Shown: one piece after another, positions 1 to 8,047 of the stretch | How the letters are laid out: each line of letters begins with the position of its first letter | How positions within the stretch are numbered: the stretch's first letter is position 1 | Source: Planctomycetota bacterium | Lineage (GTDB): Bacteria; Planctomycetota; Planctomycetia; Planctomycetales; Planctomycetaceae | Length of the DNA stretch: 44,520 nt | Reading direction: 5' to 3' | Assembly (NCBI GenBank): GCA_016872645.1 | Contig: VGZH01000047.1 | Location: 1 to 44,520 of the forward strand | The notes under the pieces: generated by a model | The model's database searches: none | The model's input: the letters and a program-made list of their open reading frames with translations, nothing else | What the model was told of the DNA's origin: nothing | Translations under genes and position numbers: made by a program

Positions 1-125
1 TCGTTCACAACCGGCCGAGCCTTTACGCCGCTGGCATGCACGACCAGCGACAACACAAATGGCAACAGCGCCGCCGTCCACAACGCTCGCGGCCACCAAC
101 GTCCCTGTTGATTCAACGCTTCCAT
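1..125 (-). CDS. N-terminal fragment of an exported or membrane protein (cut by window edge)
   Basis: A minus-strand reading frame begins with ATG at 125 and runs off the left edge, giving about 41 residues. A strong ribosome binding site (GGAGGT, about 7 nt before the ATG) supports the start. The peptide has a polar and aromatic N-terminus (MEALNQQGRWWPRALW) followed by a hydrophobic stretch (TAALLPFVLSLVVHASG, about residues 17-33), which is a signal peptide or first transmembrane helix. Too little is present to name a family. It is the next minus-strand start after the SGNH hydrolase, about 125 bp downstream of that gene's stop codon, so the two could be co-transcribed. Confidence 0.6.
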   Translation of the reverse strand, partial: MEALNQQGRWWPRALWTAALLPFVLSLVVHASGVKARPVVN

Positions 126-249
126 GCGTGCCACCTCCACTGTTTCACACCGGCAACCACCAGCTAAGTTCGCGGCGGCTTCTAGCACGGTTCGTCAATC
201 CAAGACAAGCTCGGTGTCGCTCATGCGACGGCTTTGAGTCTTGAGCAGA

Positions 250-1479
250 TCACTTCTGCTGAGCCAGCCATTTTGCGAGCACGTCTTCGGCCGAAGATTC
301 GTCTCCGGCAGCGCGATCGACAAGGCTTAAGTGCTGTGCTCGGACCAAAGGGCGGACCAATTCGTCGCGCGATGCGGGCGCACCGGCAGCCGCGACGGAC
401 GGATGCACGACGAAGCAGTCCCATTCTTGAAGCCCGAAGCTCAGTGACCAGTTCATCACCCACGAGTACGACTTCACGAACTGCTCGTCGCTGTCGGCCG
501 TCGCTGAACGCGGGACGGCGAGAACGACCAGGTCCGGCTTCATCGCTCGCACGGTTTGCTGAGCATCTTTTTCCAGTTGGGCGAGCGTCTTGCCCTCCGT
601 CGTCCATGCCGTGACTTCGACAACGGCGTTTGGATGCTGGCGCTTCAACGCCGGTCCGATGAGCTTGTCGAACGGCGGCATCGCGAGCACGCGGATCGGC
701 TTCGACTGCTTCACCAAGTCGAGCGTCTTGGCCAGGACCGGCGACGGAGGTTCAACGTTCTTCAACGAAACCGATTTGCCGGTGATCGTGCGGCAAAGCT
801 CCTCGGCCATCAGTTTGTGACCATCCATGTTCGGATGGATTTCGTCGCTCAGCGTCAGCCGCCAGGCCCAAGCGTCTTGCTTCCGCTGCGCGTCACCCGA
901 TCGGTACTGATCGCACACCGCCAGCTTCAAATCGCGAGCTGTCGAGCGGATGACCTCGCAGTACCGCTCCAGCTTCTCAGTCGGCCGACTCCCCGTGTTG
1001 ATGACCGCGTTCGGCGTGCAGAGCACGACATCCGCTTTGATCTCGCGACAGCGTGCGACAATTGTTTCGAGGTTCTTCCGAAATTGGTCTTCGGGGATGC
1101 GCACCATGTCGTTCAGCCCGAAGCTGACCATGACCAAGTCCGGCTTCTTGCTGAGCACGTCGTGGTCGAGTCGTTCCAAACCGTTCTGCGTCGTGTGCCC
1201 GCTGATCCCCGCGTTGATGACCTTTACGTTGGCCTTCGGGATCGCCAGCTTGATCGCAATCTCCAACATCTCCGGATACGCCCGCCGCCCGCCAGTGTGG
1301 TAGTAGACCCCGGTGACACTGTCCCCAAGACACACAATCGTCACCGGCTTCTCACCGAGCGTCAGCAATGGCTTCGGAAAGTCGTCCGCGATGGCGGGGC
1401 ACAACAGCACACAGGTCAAGAGAGCGAACTCTGACATCGCATTGAGCGACGTGCGGCGAGGAGTCGTCGGAGACGTCAT
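250..1479 (-). CDS. Exported SGNH/GDSL-family hydrolase (esterase-like) with a degenerate second domain
   Basis: This 409-aa protein has an N-terminal export signal (hydrophobic EFALLTCVLLCPAIA ending near residue 31). The SGNH blocks are in order: block I LGDSVTG with nucleophile Ser54, block II Gly in NAGISGHTT (about 91), block III GLND (Asn123), block V DEIHPN (Asp212, His215). This implies a secreted ester hydrolase acting on acylated carbohydrate or lipid; substrate is unknown. Residues from about 250 onward (IRVLAMPPF and PDLVVLAVP) resemble the alpha/beta core of a second SGNH domain lacking the catalytic Ser and Asp-His. I chose ATG 1479 because AGGA lies 7 nt upstream; the longer frame to 1557 reads through the neighbouring pseudogene. 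Alternative start: ATG 1437. Confidence 0.85.
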   Translation of the reverse strand: MTSPTTPRRTSLNAMSEFALLTCVLLCPAIADDFPKPLLTLGEKPVTIVCLGDSVTGVYYHTGGRRAYPEMLEIAIKLAIPKANVKVINAGISGHTTQNGLERLDHDVLSKKPDLVMVSFGLNDMVRIPEDQFRKNLETIVARCREIKADVVLCTPNAVINTGSRPTEKLERYCEVIRSTARDLKLAVCDQYRSGDAQRKQDAWAWRLTLSDEIHPNMDGHKLMAEELCRTITGKSVSLKNVEPPSPVLAKTLDLVKQSKPIRVLAMPPFDKLIGPALKRQHPNAVVEVTAWTTEGKTLAQLEKDAQQTVRAMKPDLVVLAVPRSATADSDEQFVKSYSWVMNWSLSFGLQEWDCFVVHPSVAAAGAPASRDELVRPLVRAQHLSLVDRAAGDESSAEDVLAKWLAQQK

Positions 1480-1505
1480 GATGGATTCCTGTGAAGAGTG
1501 TCCGT

Positions 1506-2049
1506 TCATTCGACGGCCAAGCCATCGATGGTGAATCGCAGAGTCGGAGCGCCCCACGAATCGAAAACCAACGCTAAAGCCCGAATCTTCAAGGGGATTT
1601 CGCCGTCCGTTCTCGCCCCAGCCGAATTCGGGATCGTGGAAGTTGTCGGAGAAGTTTCAGTTCTCGATTGTCCAACCGGAGCCGTCGATGATCTTGAGTC
1701 CCGTCTCCCAGCCTTTTGCATTCACGTTTTTCAACGTGACATTCGACACCCCTGCGGCGAGGACTGCGATTCCCTTGAGCTTATTTCCCGGCGGCTTGAG
1801 GTCGCCAATGAGCCACGCTCCTCCCCCGTCAATCGTGATGCTCGACGACCGGATGACCAGCGGCCCATAGACCTTGTCCGGATCAAGGCGAGTGTCCTGA
1901 GTGATTTCCATCGCAACGGCGTTGGCGGCCAGCACACTCAAGAGAAATGCCAGGAACCCACGAACGGTAATTCTTGTTGACTGGCCAGCTCCCTCTCCGG
2001 TCCGGTCGTGACTGCGCCCGAAGCGGGTCTCAACCTCGTCCGCCGCCAT
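1506..2049 (-). pseudogene. Decayed right-handed beta-helix (pectate-lyase-like) secreted protein
   Basis: The frame opening at 2049 encodes a signal-like segment (GFLAFLLSVLAANAVA), then beta-helix-like sequence (VYGPLVIRSSSITIDGGGA, VSNVTLKNVNAKGWETGLKI). It stops at a TGA at 1659-1657. In the same frame immediately after the stop, the sequence resumes family-like NFSDNFHDPEFGWGENGRR, so the stop is a nonsense lesion. About 20 codons later the homologous-looking sequence ends, and a different frame carries a protein-like tail (RALALVFDSWGAPTLRFTID) ending at 1506. This fits a nonsense mutation plus a deletion or frameshift near 1600. Intact relatives are several hundred residues long. The true start is unclear: the first ~26 residues from ATG 2049 look non-coding. 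Confidence 0.6.
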
Positions 2050-2108
2050 GCTGGTACCTCTGTGTTATCGGGGATTTTGCGGGGGGGAGAACTCGCAAGC
2101 AATCCGCC

Positions 2109-3575
2109 TCAAGCGGGATCGGCCTCAACCCCTTCGCGCGGTGAGGCGCGCAGTTCGAGGGCCTTGCGGCGGTCGGATTCGGCGAGCTTCTCTTTGCCGA
2201 GCTGCTGGTAGGCCTCGGAACGCATCGCGAAGGCGTCGGCGTCCGTCGGATTGAGCTCGATGGCAGCCGTGAAATCAGTGACGGCAGAGTTGTGATCTCC
2301 CAGCCGCCAATGCACTTCACCGCGTGCGCGCAGGCAGACGGGACACTTCGGATCAAGCCGCAACGCCACGTTGTAGTCAGCCAACGCTCGCGGGAGATCG
2401 CCGGTGTCAAGATACAACCCGGCGCGGCCGTTGTACGCCTCATGGTTGTCAGGATCAATCTCGAGCGCACGGTTGAAATCCAGCAGCGCGAGGTCGTGGC
2501 GATTCAGCGCTCGCCAGGAGTCGCCTCGATTGCGATAGGCAATCACCATGTTCGGTTCCAACCGAATCGCCTGCGAGTAGTCGTCGCACGCCTTTTCGAA
2601 CTCACCCTTTTCAAAGCGGATGTTGCCGCGATTGTGCCAGGCGCCGACCAATTCCTGGTCGAACTGCAACGCCCTGTCATAGTCGGCCAGAGCCTTGTCG
2701 GGCTGGCCGAGTTCATCGAACAAGTTACCTCGGCGGTAGAACAAATCCCCTTCGTCCGGGTTCATATCGATCGCGGTGTTGTAATCGGCGAGAGCTTTCT
2801 GATGCTCTCCCTTGCGCAGCCAGGCATCGCCGCGAGACGAAAACGCTCTACGATTGTCCGGTTCGCGTTCCAGCGACCCGTTGAAGTCGGCAATCGCCTC
2901 ATCCAATTTCCCAGAGTTCAAATATGCCAGCCCGCGATTGAAGAGAATCAACGGATCGTTCTCGGACAATTCGAGCGCGCGGTTGTAGTCTTTGAGAGCA
3001 TTCTCCAATTCGCCAAGTTCATCCCAGCAATTGCCACGATCCATCACGGCGGGAACGTATTCGGGGTCGAGATCAATTGCCCGCGTGAAATCTTCGATCG
3101 CCTTGCGGTAGTCCTGCTGAGCTTCCCAGACTAACCCGCGGTCGTAAAACAAATCGGGGTTGTCCGGGGAAAGGTCGAGCGCTTGTTCGTAGTCTTCGAG
3201 CGCCTCGGTCCACTTTTGCTGATCGGAGTACGCTCCGCCACGCAGCAGAAGTGCTTCGGAGTCAAATGGGTCGAGGTGCAACACTTCCGTCAGATCGTCA
3301 GCGGCTCGCTCTGGTTCACTGATGAGCGTGAAGACCCGCGCCCGATTGAAGTAATACGCCGACGCAGTGGGATTGAGGTCGATGGCGGTCGTGAAATCTT
3401 CGATCGCCCGTTCAGAAACTCCCAGCTTATCCCATACCAGCCCACGATCATTGAAATAGTCGGGATCATGCGGTTCGAGTTGGATCGCGAAATTGAACTC
3501 GCGCAAGGCGTCTCGGAATCGCCCTTTCTCGAACAGGCGATTCGCTCGATCGTAGTGCCGTTCCGCTTTGCTCAC
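2109..3575 (-). CDS. Tetratricopeptide-repeat protein, 14 tandem TPR units
   Basis: This 488-aa protein is almost wholly TPR. Fourteen consecutive ~34-residue units can be counted by their second-helix cores (DALREF, RAIEDF, RAADDL, EALEDY, KAIEDF, NALKDY, EAIADF, KALADY, KALADY, KACDDY, LALLDF, RALADY, SAVTDF, LAESDR). Such solenoids are protein-protein scaffolds; the partner is not evident. There is no signal peptide, so it is probably cytoplasmic. The frame extends to ATG 3692 and would add a Cys-rich segment (CRRDCACG, RCDTCWRR). I prefer GTG 3575 because GAGG lies about 6 nt upstream and the TPR homology starts just after it, but a zinc-ribbon N-terminus cannot be excluded. It is divergent from the downstream oxidoreductase. 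Confidence 0.88.
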   Translation of the reverse strand: MSKAERHYDRANRLFEKGRFRDALREFNFAIQLEPHDPDYFNDRGLVWDKLGVSERAIEDFTTAIDLNPTASAYYFNRARVFTLISEPERAADDLTEVLHLDPFDSEALLLRGGAYSDQQKWTEALEDYEQALDLSPDNPDLFYDRGLVWEAQQDYRKAIEDFTRAIDLDPEYVPAVMDRGNCWDELGELENALKDYNRALELSENDPLILFNRGLAYLNSGKLDEAIADFNGSLEREPDNRRAFSSRGDAWLRKGEHQKALADYNTAIDMNPDEGDLFYRRGNLFDELGQPDKALADYDRALQFDQELVGAWHNRGNIRFEKGEFEKACDDYSQAIRLEPNMVIAYRNRGDSWRALNRHDLALLDFNRALEIDPDNHEAYNGRAGLYLDTGDLPRALADYNVALRLDPKCPVCLRARGEVHWRLGDHNSAVTDFTAAIELNPTDADAFAMRSEAYQQLGKEKLAESDRRKALELRASPREGVEADPA

Positions 3576-3899
3576 GGTGTCCTCGCTGGGAGTCGTCACC
3601 GAGACATGTCTCGCTCGTCGAATCCTGACCCGTCGCCAGCAAGTATCGCATCGAACCGCCGTGCCGCAAGCACAATCTCTGCGACAGGGCATTTTCGCTA
3701 TGTCTCAGCCAAAGGACGAAAACTACCGGGTGGCGCGAGTCGACGCAACCAAGGGAGAAGGACACAGTGCCAACTTCCCAGTGCAAGTTACAAAGTGCAG
3801 AATGAGCCTGACGGCTCGCACCGTCCAACGTCATCTTTCACCTTGCGTTCTGTCCTTTTCACTTTGCAGTCATCCCGCCCTCCGAATGGCTGGCATTGA

Positions 3900-3928
3900 T
3901 TGCGAACCCGCTAAACCGTCGGTATCGT
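3900..3928 (+). promoter_or_regulatory. Possible sigma-70-type promoter for the Gfo/Idh/MocA gene
   Basis: A TTGCGA (-35 like, 3900-3905) and TATCGT (-10 like, 3923-3928) pair with a 17-nt spacer lies about 50 nt before the ATG at 3980. The match is moderate only. The rest of the 404-nt divergent gap (3576-3979) holds no convincing gene: it contains a short GAGCC/GGCTC hairpin near 3802 and T-rich runs before the oxidoreductase start. Confidence 0.3.
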
Positions 3929-3979
3929 CACCGTTCCGTATTCGACTTTTTCTTTCCACTTTGCCGAGGGCTTACGCCG

Positions 3980-5464
3980 ATGCGCCGCCGAAACTCCCGC
4001 CGTCAATTTATGAAAAACGTGACCGTCGCCGGTGTCGGCGCTTATGTGGGTCACGGCTTGGTGAATCCCGATCGAGTTCTCTCCGCCAACGAAGAACTCA
4101 ACGTCGCCTGCATCGGTGTGGGCGGCAAGGGAGGCAGCGATTCCAGCAACGCCTCGCAATTTGGCAATGTCGTCGCAATTTGCGATGTCGATCGGAACAC
4201 GCTCGAAAGCAAAGGGAAGTCCGACAAATTCACCAACGCCGAGAAATTTACTGACTATCGCGAACTGCTCGAGAAGCACGGCAGCAAGATCGATCTCTGC
4301 ACCGTCAGTACCCCGGATCACATGCACGCTCCGGCCACACTGGCGGCGATGCGGTTGGGGATTGGCTGCTACACGCAGAAGCCGCTGACTCGAACGATTT
4401 ATGAAGCTCGGCTGTTGGCGACCGTCGCGGCCGAGAAAAAGGTCTGCACGCAAATGGGAAATCAGGGGACTGCCCTGGACTCGTCGCGCGAAGCGATCGC
4501 CCAGATTAAGTCGGGCGTGCTCGGTACGCTGAAGGAAGTCTTCGCCTGGTCGAATCGCCCAGTCTGGGCGCAAGGCCCCGACCGCCGAATGACGATGCAA
4601 AAGTTTGCCGCTCAAGCGAAGATGGATGACCTTGAGAATGCCCCCAAGATCATTGACAAGAAGAAAGAAGAAATTGCCAAGGCTCTCGAGCGAGTCGATT
4701 GGAAAAACTGGATCGGTGTCGCGCCGAATCGGGAGTTCTGGCCAGGCATTTATCACACATTCCAATGGCGTGGCTGGTGGGACTTCGGCAGCGGAGCCTT
4801 GGGCGACATGGCCTGCCATCAATTGACGGTTCCGTTCGCGTCGTGCGGACTGCGTGATCCGATCTCGGTCCAAGCCAAGTCTACCGGTCACGACTTCGAC
4901 AGTTTCCCCGCCAGCGCGGTCATCAAGTTCGAGTTTCCCGAAACGTCCGAACGCCCCGCGATTCCCTTCTGGTGGTATGACCGCAAAGGAAACAAGCCGC
5001 CGATGGAAGTCTTCGAGAAGCACGGCATCACGAAGGTCTCCGACAGCGGCGTGATGATCGTCGGTGAGAAGGGAACCTTCTACAGTTCGGATGACTACTG
5101 CGGTGTTTACGAATTGAAAGGTGTCGGGAAGGTCAAAACCGACTACGAGAAGGCCGAGAACAAAGGGAACAACGACCTCAACAACATGTACGAGTTGTTC
5201 CGCGCGAAGCGAGCCAACGATCCGAAGATCGCCAAGTCCAACTTCGTGGACCGGGCCGGCCCGCTCACCGAGACGATCCTGCTCGGTAACCTTGCCGTCT
5301 GGGCCGCCGCCACCGGAGGAGAGAAAGGCGCAATGGGTGAATGGGGCGAGAAGGTGGAGTGGGACGCCAAGAACCTCAAGGTCACCAACCTCGCGTCGCT
5401 CAAGACACCGCACGTCGCCGATCTGATCAAGCCAAAGTACCCGGAAGGCTACCGATTAGATTAG
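3980..5464 (+). CDS. Tat-exported Gfo/Idh/MocA-family oxidoreductase
   Basis: This 494-aa NAD(P)-dependent oxidoreductase probably acts on a sugar or polyol in the periplasm. The N-terminus is a classic twin-arginine leader (SRRQFMKNVTVAGVGAYVG, residues 6-24). It is followed by a Rossmann nucleotide-binding motif (VACIGVGGKG, about 42-51), an Asp ending strand 2 (AICDVD), the STPDHMHA strand, and the catalytic lysine loop, here TQKPL (Lys134) rather than the canonical EKP. The C-terminal Gfo/Idh alpha-beta sheet domain follows (GWWDFGSGALGDMACHQ). ATG 3980 places the Tat motif correctly and has GAGG about 10 nt upstream; the frame to 3896 is intergenic. Exported oxidoreductases of this kind are abundant in planctomycetes. 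The substrate cannot be read from sequence. Confidence 0.92.
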   Translation: MRRRNSRRQFMKNVTVAGVGAYVGHGLVNPDRVLSANEELNVACIGVGGKGGSDSSNASQFGNVVAICDVDRNTLESKGKSDKFTNAEKFTDYRELLEKHGSKIDLCTVSTPDHMHAPATLAAMRLGIGCYTQKPLTRTIYEARLLATVAAEKKVCTQMGNQGTALDSSREAIAQIKSGVLGTLKEVFAWSNRPVWAQGPDRRMTMQKFAAQAKMDDLENAPKIIDKKKEEIAKALERVDWKNWIGVAPNREFWPGIYHTFQWRGWWDFGSGALGDMACHQLTVPFASCGLRDPISVQAKSTGHDFDSFPASAVIKFEFPETSERPAIPFWWYDRKGNKPPMEVFEKHGITKVSDSGVMIVGEKGTFYSSDDYCGVYELKGVGKVKTDYEKAENKGNNDLNNMYELFRAKRANDPKIAKSNFVDRAGPLTETILLGNLAVWAAATGGEKGAMGEWGEKVEWDAKNLKVTNLASLKTPHVADLIKPKYPEGYRLD

Positions 5465-5490
5465 TTGTCGTTCCGAATTGAGTTTCAATG

Positions 5491-5551
5491 TAGCCACGTT
5501 CGCCAGAGCGTGGGCGTTGGCAGATCGCCCACGTTCTGGCGAACGTGGCTA
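5491..5551. repeat. Near-perfect 26-bp inverted repeat (REP-like or bidirectional terminator-like)
   Basis: The left arm 5491-5516 and right arm 5526-5551 are reverse complements over 26 bases with a single mismatch (GAGCG against GAACG) and a 9-nt loop. The core is AGCCACGTTCGCCAG. It sits 27 nt after the oxidoreductase stop and before the lipoprotein gene. No T-run follows, so it is more likely a dispersed palindromic element or mRNA-stabilising hairpin than a standard terminator. Confidence 0.8.
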
Positions 5552-5582
5552 TTTCTCTGTTGTTTCCAGTGTACTGATTGAG

Positions 5583-6911
5583 ATGAAAGTCATGATGCGT
5601 CACTCGATTGCTTTGTTGATCGTTGGATTATTGGGACTGACGGGATGCGGTCAGCCTGACACTCCTGGTGGTGACAGGGGTGAGTCATCTGCCAGTGAGT
5701 CGAAGAACAAAACGCCGCCAGTGGCCACAAAACAGGGGACGGCCAAATTCGACGACGTCAAAGCCGCAAGGACTCGGATCGACGCATTCGGCTCGCGATC
5801 CAGATACTCGCCGAAAGAGGGCCAACTTCTGACGGAAATCGTCATTCAAGACGGATCGAATCTGACGGCAGACGACTTGGCACTGTTCGGCAAGCTCAGC
5901 GATCTCGAAAAGCTGCAGATCTTCAACTGCCGGACGCTGGATCACGAGATGGTCGTGAAACTCAACGGCTTGGGAGGACTGACCAGTCTCGCGATCACTA
6001 ATTCGGTAATCAACGACTCGACGGTGGGGATGATCGTCCAATCGTTTCCCAATCTCGTCGAACTTGATCTGTCGTCAAACACAAACATGACCAACGGGGT
6101 GGTCAAGATCCTCAGCGAACTCGGCAAGCTCCAGCGGCTGACGTTGGTGCAAAACCAAGTCAATGACATCGGTGCTCGGCGGCTGGAAAAATTGAAGGAA
6201 CTCCGCACGCTCGATCTGCGAGGCAACATGGAGGCGGGGGACATGGCTCTGGAGGTCGTCGCGGATCTGCCGAAGTTGACCGCGTTCAAACACCGCAGTA
6301 CGGCGGTCAACGATGTGGGCCTGGAATACCTCAGCAAGAATCAAACGCTCGATTCGCTGTTGATCCAGGATTTCCAGATCACCGATCAGTCGGGACCGCA
6401 TCTCGCCAAGCTCGGTAAACTCACCCAACTCGAAATCTTCCGCTGCCAGGGCTTCGGGACCGAAGGAGTCCTTGCTCTCAAGGGGATGGGCTTGACCCGG
6501 CTGACACTCCGCGACCTTCCCAACATCGACGATCGAGCGTTGGAGGTCTTCGACGACCTTCCCAAGCTGAAGCGTCTCTACCTGCACGAGATCACGTCGG
6601 TCGGTGATTCCGGGCTGAAACATCTCGCGGCTCTCAAGTTGCTGGAGCTGCTCGATATTTGGACGGTCCCGCAAATGACCGATGCCACGATCGACGTGAT
6701 CGCAACGCTTCCCAATCTGAAGGAACTGACGATCCGAACGACCGGCGTCACCGACGCGGCCATCGATAAGTTGCTCGGAATGCAAAGCCTGCAATCGCTG
6801 GCATTCAAAGAAAATGGCTCAGTCACTGCCGAAGGGCTGAAGAAACTGACGAGTAAGAAATGGTCGAAGTTGGATGTCGGAGCGTCCGACATGAGTGAGT
6901 CGGCCCAATAG
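5583..6911 (+). CDS. Leucine-rich-repeat lipoprotein
   Basis: This 442-aa protein has a lipoprotein signal peptide: Met-Lys-rich start, hydrophobic ALLIVGLLGLTGC, with the lipobox Cys near residue 22. A low-complexity Ser/Lys linker follows. The rest is a solenoid of about 12 leucine-rich repeats of the RNI/cysteine-containing type (LEKLQIFNCRTL, LTSLAITNSVI, LVELDLSSNTNM, LQRLTLVQNQV, LRTLDLRGNM, LKRLYLHEITSV, LKELTIRTTGV), each with a TD or ND turn. Such repeats bind proteins or polysaccharides; here the protein is probably envelope-anchored. The chosen start (ATG 5583) directly precedes the signal peptide; ATGs at 5592 and 5595 are alternatives. The function is unknown and the neighbours give no clear link. 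Confidence 0.85.
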   Translation: MKVMMRHSIALLIVGLLGLTGCGQPDTPGGDRGESSASESKNKTPPVATKQGTAKFDDVKAARTRIDAFGSRSRYSPKEGQLLTEIVIQDGSNLTADDLALFGKLSDLEKLQIFNCRTLDHEMVVKLNGLGGLTSLAITNSVINDSTVGMIVQSFPNLVELDLSSNTNMTNGVVKILSELGKLQRLTLVQNQVNDIGARRLEKLKELRTLDLRGNMEAGDMALEVVADLPKLTAFKHRSTAVNDVGLEYLSKNQTLDSLLIQDFQITDQSGPHLAKLGKLTQLEIFRCQGFGTEGVLALKGMGLTRLTLRDLPNIDDRALEVFDDLPKLKRLYLHEITSVGDSGLKHLAALKLLELLDIWTVPQMTDATIDVIATLPNLKELTIRTTGVTDAAIDKLLGMQSLQSLAFKENGSVTAEGLKKLTSKKWSKLDVGASDMSESAQ

Positions 6912-6929
6912 TTCCTCCAAGTCGTTTGG

Positions 6930-6967
6930 AACACTCGCCCTCGCTGACGCTTCGGGTTAGTGTGTTC
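6930..6967. repeat. Short palindromic REP-like element before panB
   Basis: The segment has AACACT/AGTGTGTT outer arms around the core CCCTCGCTGACGCTTCGGG. The same core (CCCTCGC..ACGCTTCGGG) recurs at 35060-35078, which indicates a dispersed element rather than a gene-specific site. It fills most of the 61-nt gap between the lipoprotein and panB. Confidence 0.5.
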
Positions 6968-6972
6968 TTGCC

Positions 6973-7773
6973 ATGACCAAACCAGCTACCGCGATGACCG
7001 TCCCCAACTTCGTGAAGGCCAAGTCCGAAGGCCGCAAGCTCACGATGTTGACCGCCTACGACTTCACTTGGGCCGGACTACTCGATGCCGCGGGTATAGA
7101 CTCGATTTTGGTCGGCGATAGCCTGGGCAATGTCATCCAAGGTCACTCGACGACACTGCCAGTCACACTGGATGAAATCATCTACCACGCTAAGTGTGTG
7201 ATGCGGGCGGTTCGCCAAGCCCTCGTTATCGTCGATATGCCGTTCCTGTCGTTTCAAGTCAGTCCGTCACAGGCGGTCGAGAATGCCGGCCGCATTCTGA
7301 AGGAGACAGGGGCTGCCGCCGTGAAGCTCGAAGGGGGAGTAAATCAAGCACAGACGATTGCGGCGTTGACGGCAGCAGACATTCCGACGATGGCCCATGT
7401 TGGTTTGCGGCCTCAATCCATTCACAGATACGGTGGAATGAAAATCCAACGGGACAAGCAGGGGCTGCTGGCCGATGCTCGAGCTGCTCAAGAAGCAGGG
7501 GCCTTTAGCGTTTTGCTGGAACTGGTTCCGCGAGATTTCGCCGCACAAATCACTCGCGAACTGACCGTACCGACGATCGGCATCGGAGCCGGCCCCGAAT
7601 GCGACGGCCAAGTGCTGGTTAGCTACGACATGCTCGGCCTGACCGACGGCTTCCATCCGAAGTTCGTCAAGCACTTCGCCGATCTGCGAGCCGAGGCGAC
7701 TCGTGCGACTCAGCAGTACATCGCCGAAGTCCGCTCCGGGGCGTTCCCCGACAACGCTCACAGCCATCGCTGA
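6973..7773 (+). CDS. panB: 3-methyl-2-oxobutanoate hydroxymethyltransferase (ketopantoate hydroxymethyltransferase)
   Basis: PanB catalyses the first committed step of pantothenate and CoA synthesis, transferring a hydroxymethyl group from 5,10-methylene-tetrahydrofolate to alpha-ketoisovalerate in the cytoplasm. The 266-aa length is normal. Metal and substrate residues are visible: Asp49 in LVGDSLGN, Asp88 in VDMPFLSF, Glu120 in KLEGG, His142 in MAHVGLRPQ, and the catalytic base Glu183 in LLELVP. The C-terminal IGIGAGPECDGQVLV motif is intact. There is no clear Shine-Dalgarno at ATG 6973; ATG 6994 is an alternative start. panC and panD are not in the window, so the gene stands alone. Confidence 0.97.
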   Translation: MTKPATAMTVPNFVKAKSEGRKLTMLTAYDFTWAGLLDAAGIDSILVGDSLGNVIQGHSTTLPVTLDEIIYHAKCVMRAVRQALVIVDMPFLSFQVSPSQAVENAGRILKETGAAAVKLEGGVNQAQTIAALTAADIPTMAHVGLRPQSIHRYGGMKIQRDKQGLLADARAAQEAGAFSVLLELVPRDFAAQITRELTVPTIGIGAGPECDGQVLVSYDMLGLTDGFHPKFVKHFADLRAEATRATQQYIAEVRSGAFPDNAHSHR

Positions 7774-8021
7774 ACCTGGCGGATGGGCAGCCTTATCCGT
7801 ACGGCATTTCGGATCGCCGGCTGGTTTCAGAGGGGGCAATCCGCCGACGGCGGACCAACTTCTGTTTTGCATCACGCAGCAGTCGGCCGAGCAAAATGCC
7901 GCAGGTGTTGCAAAGTGCTCGGATCGGCGAAAGGGAATTCTCGCCCACCCAGAAACTTGGAAAACCGAAATTGCTTGGCAGAGCAAGGACTTACAGCTCT
8001 TTTCCAAAACACAATCAAGTT
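7774..8021. other. Non-coding gap upstream of a candidate sigma-54 promoter
   Basis: No convincing gene is seen here. It holds a small GC palindrome (TCCGCCGACGGCGGA, near 7840-7854) and a TTGCT/AGCAA inverted pair (7971-7986) about 40 nt upstream of the promoter-like site at 8022. It is AT-richer near its 3' end (TTTTCCAAAACACAATC). Short ORFs crossing the region lack ribosome binding sites and run through a strong terminator. Confidence 0.5.
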
Positions 8022-8037
8022 TGGCACGAGCACTGCA
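8022..8037 (+). promoter_or_regulatory. Candidate sigma-54 (RpoN) promoter
   Basis: The sequence TGGCACGAGCACTGCA matches the -24/-12 consensus TGGCAC-N5-TTGC at nearly all positions (CTGC instead of TTGC). The invariant GG (8023-8024) and GC (8035-8036) have exactly the required spacing. The predicted transcription start is near 8048. An enhancer site for an RpoN activator would be expected upstream in 7850-7990; only a short TTGCT/AGCAA inverted pair is seen there. Confidence 0.6.
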
Positions 8038-8047
8038 ATTGGATTTG

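Noticed and set aside
1657-1659. In-frame TGA inside the beta-helix remnant as a possible selenocysteine codon
   Set aside because: Coding resemblance fails about 20 codons later and no SECIS-like hairpin is visible just downstream, so a nonsense mutation in a decaying gene is simpler.
3576-3692. Cys-rich N-terminal extension of the TPR protein (possible zinc ribbon)
   Set aside because: A GTG at 3575 has a better ribosome binding site and TPR homology begins there; I kept it only as an alternative.
3911-5413. 500-aa minus-strand ORF
   Set aside because: It lies opposite the Gfo/Idh/MocA gene, which has clear motifs; the antisense protein has none.
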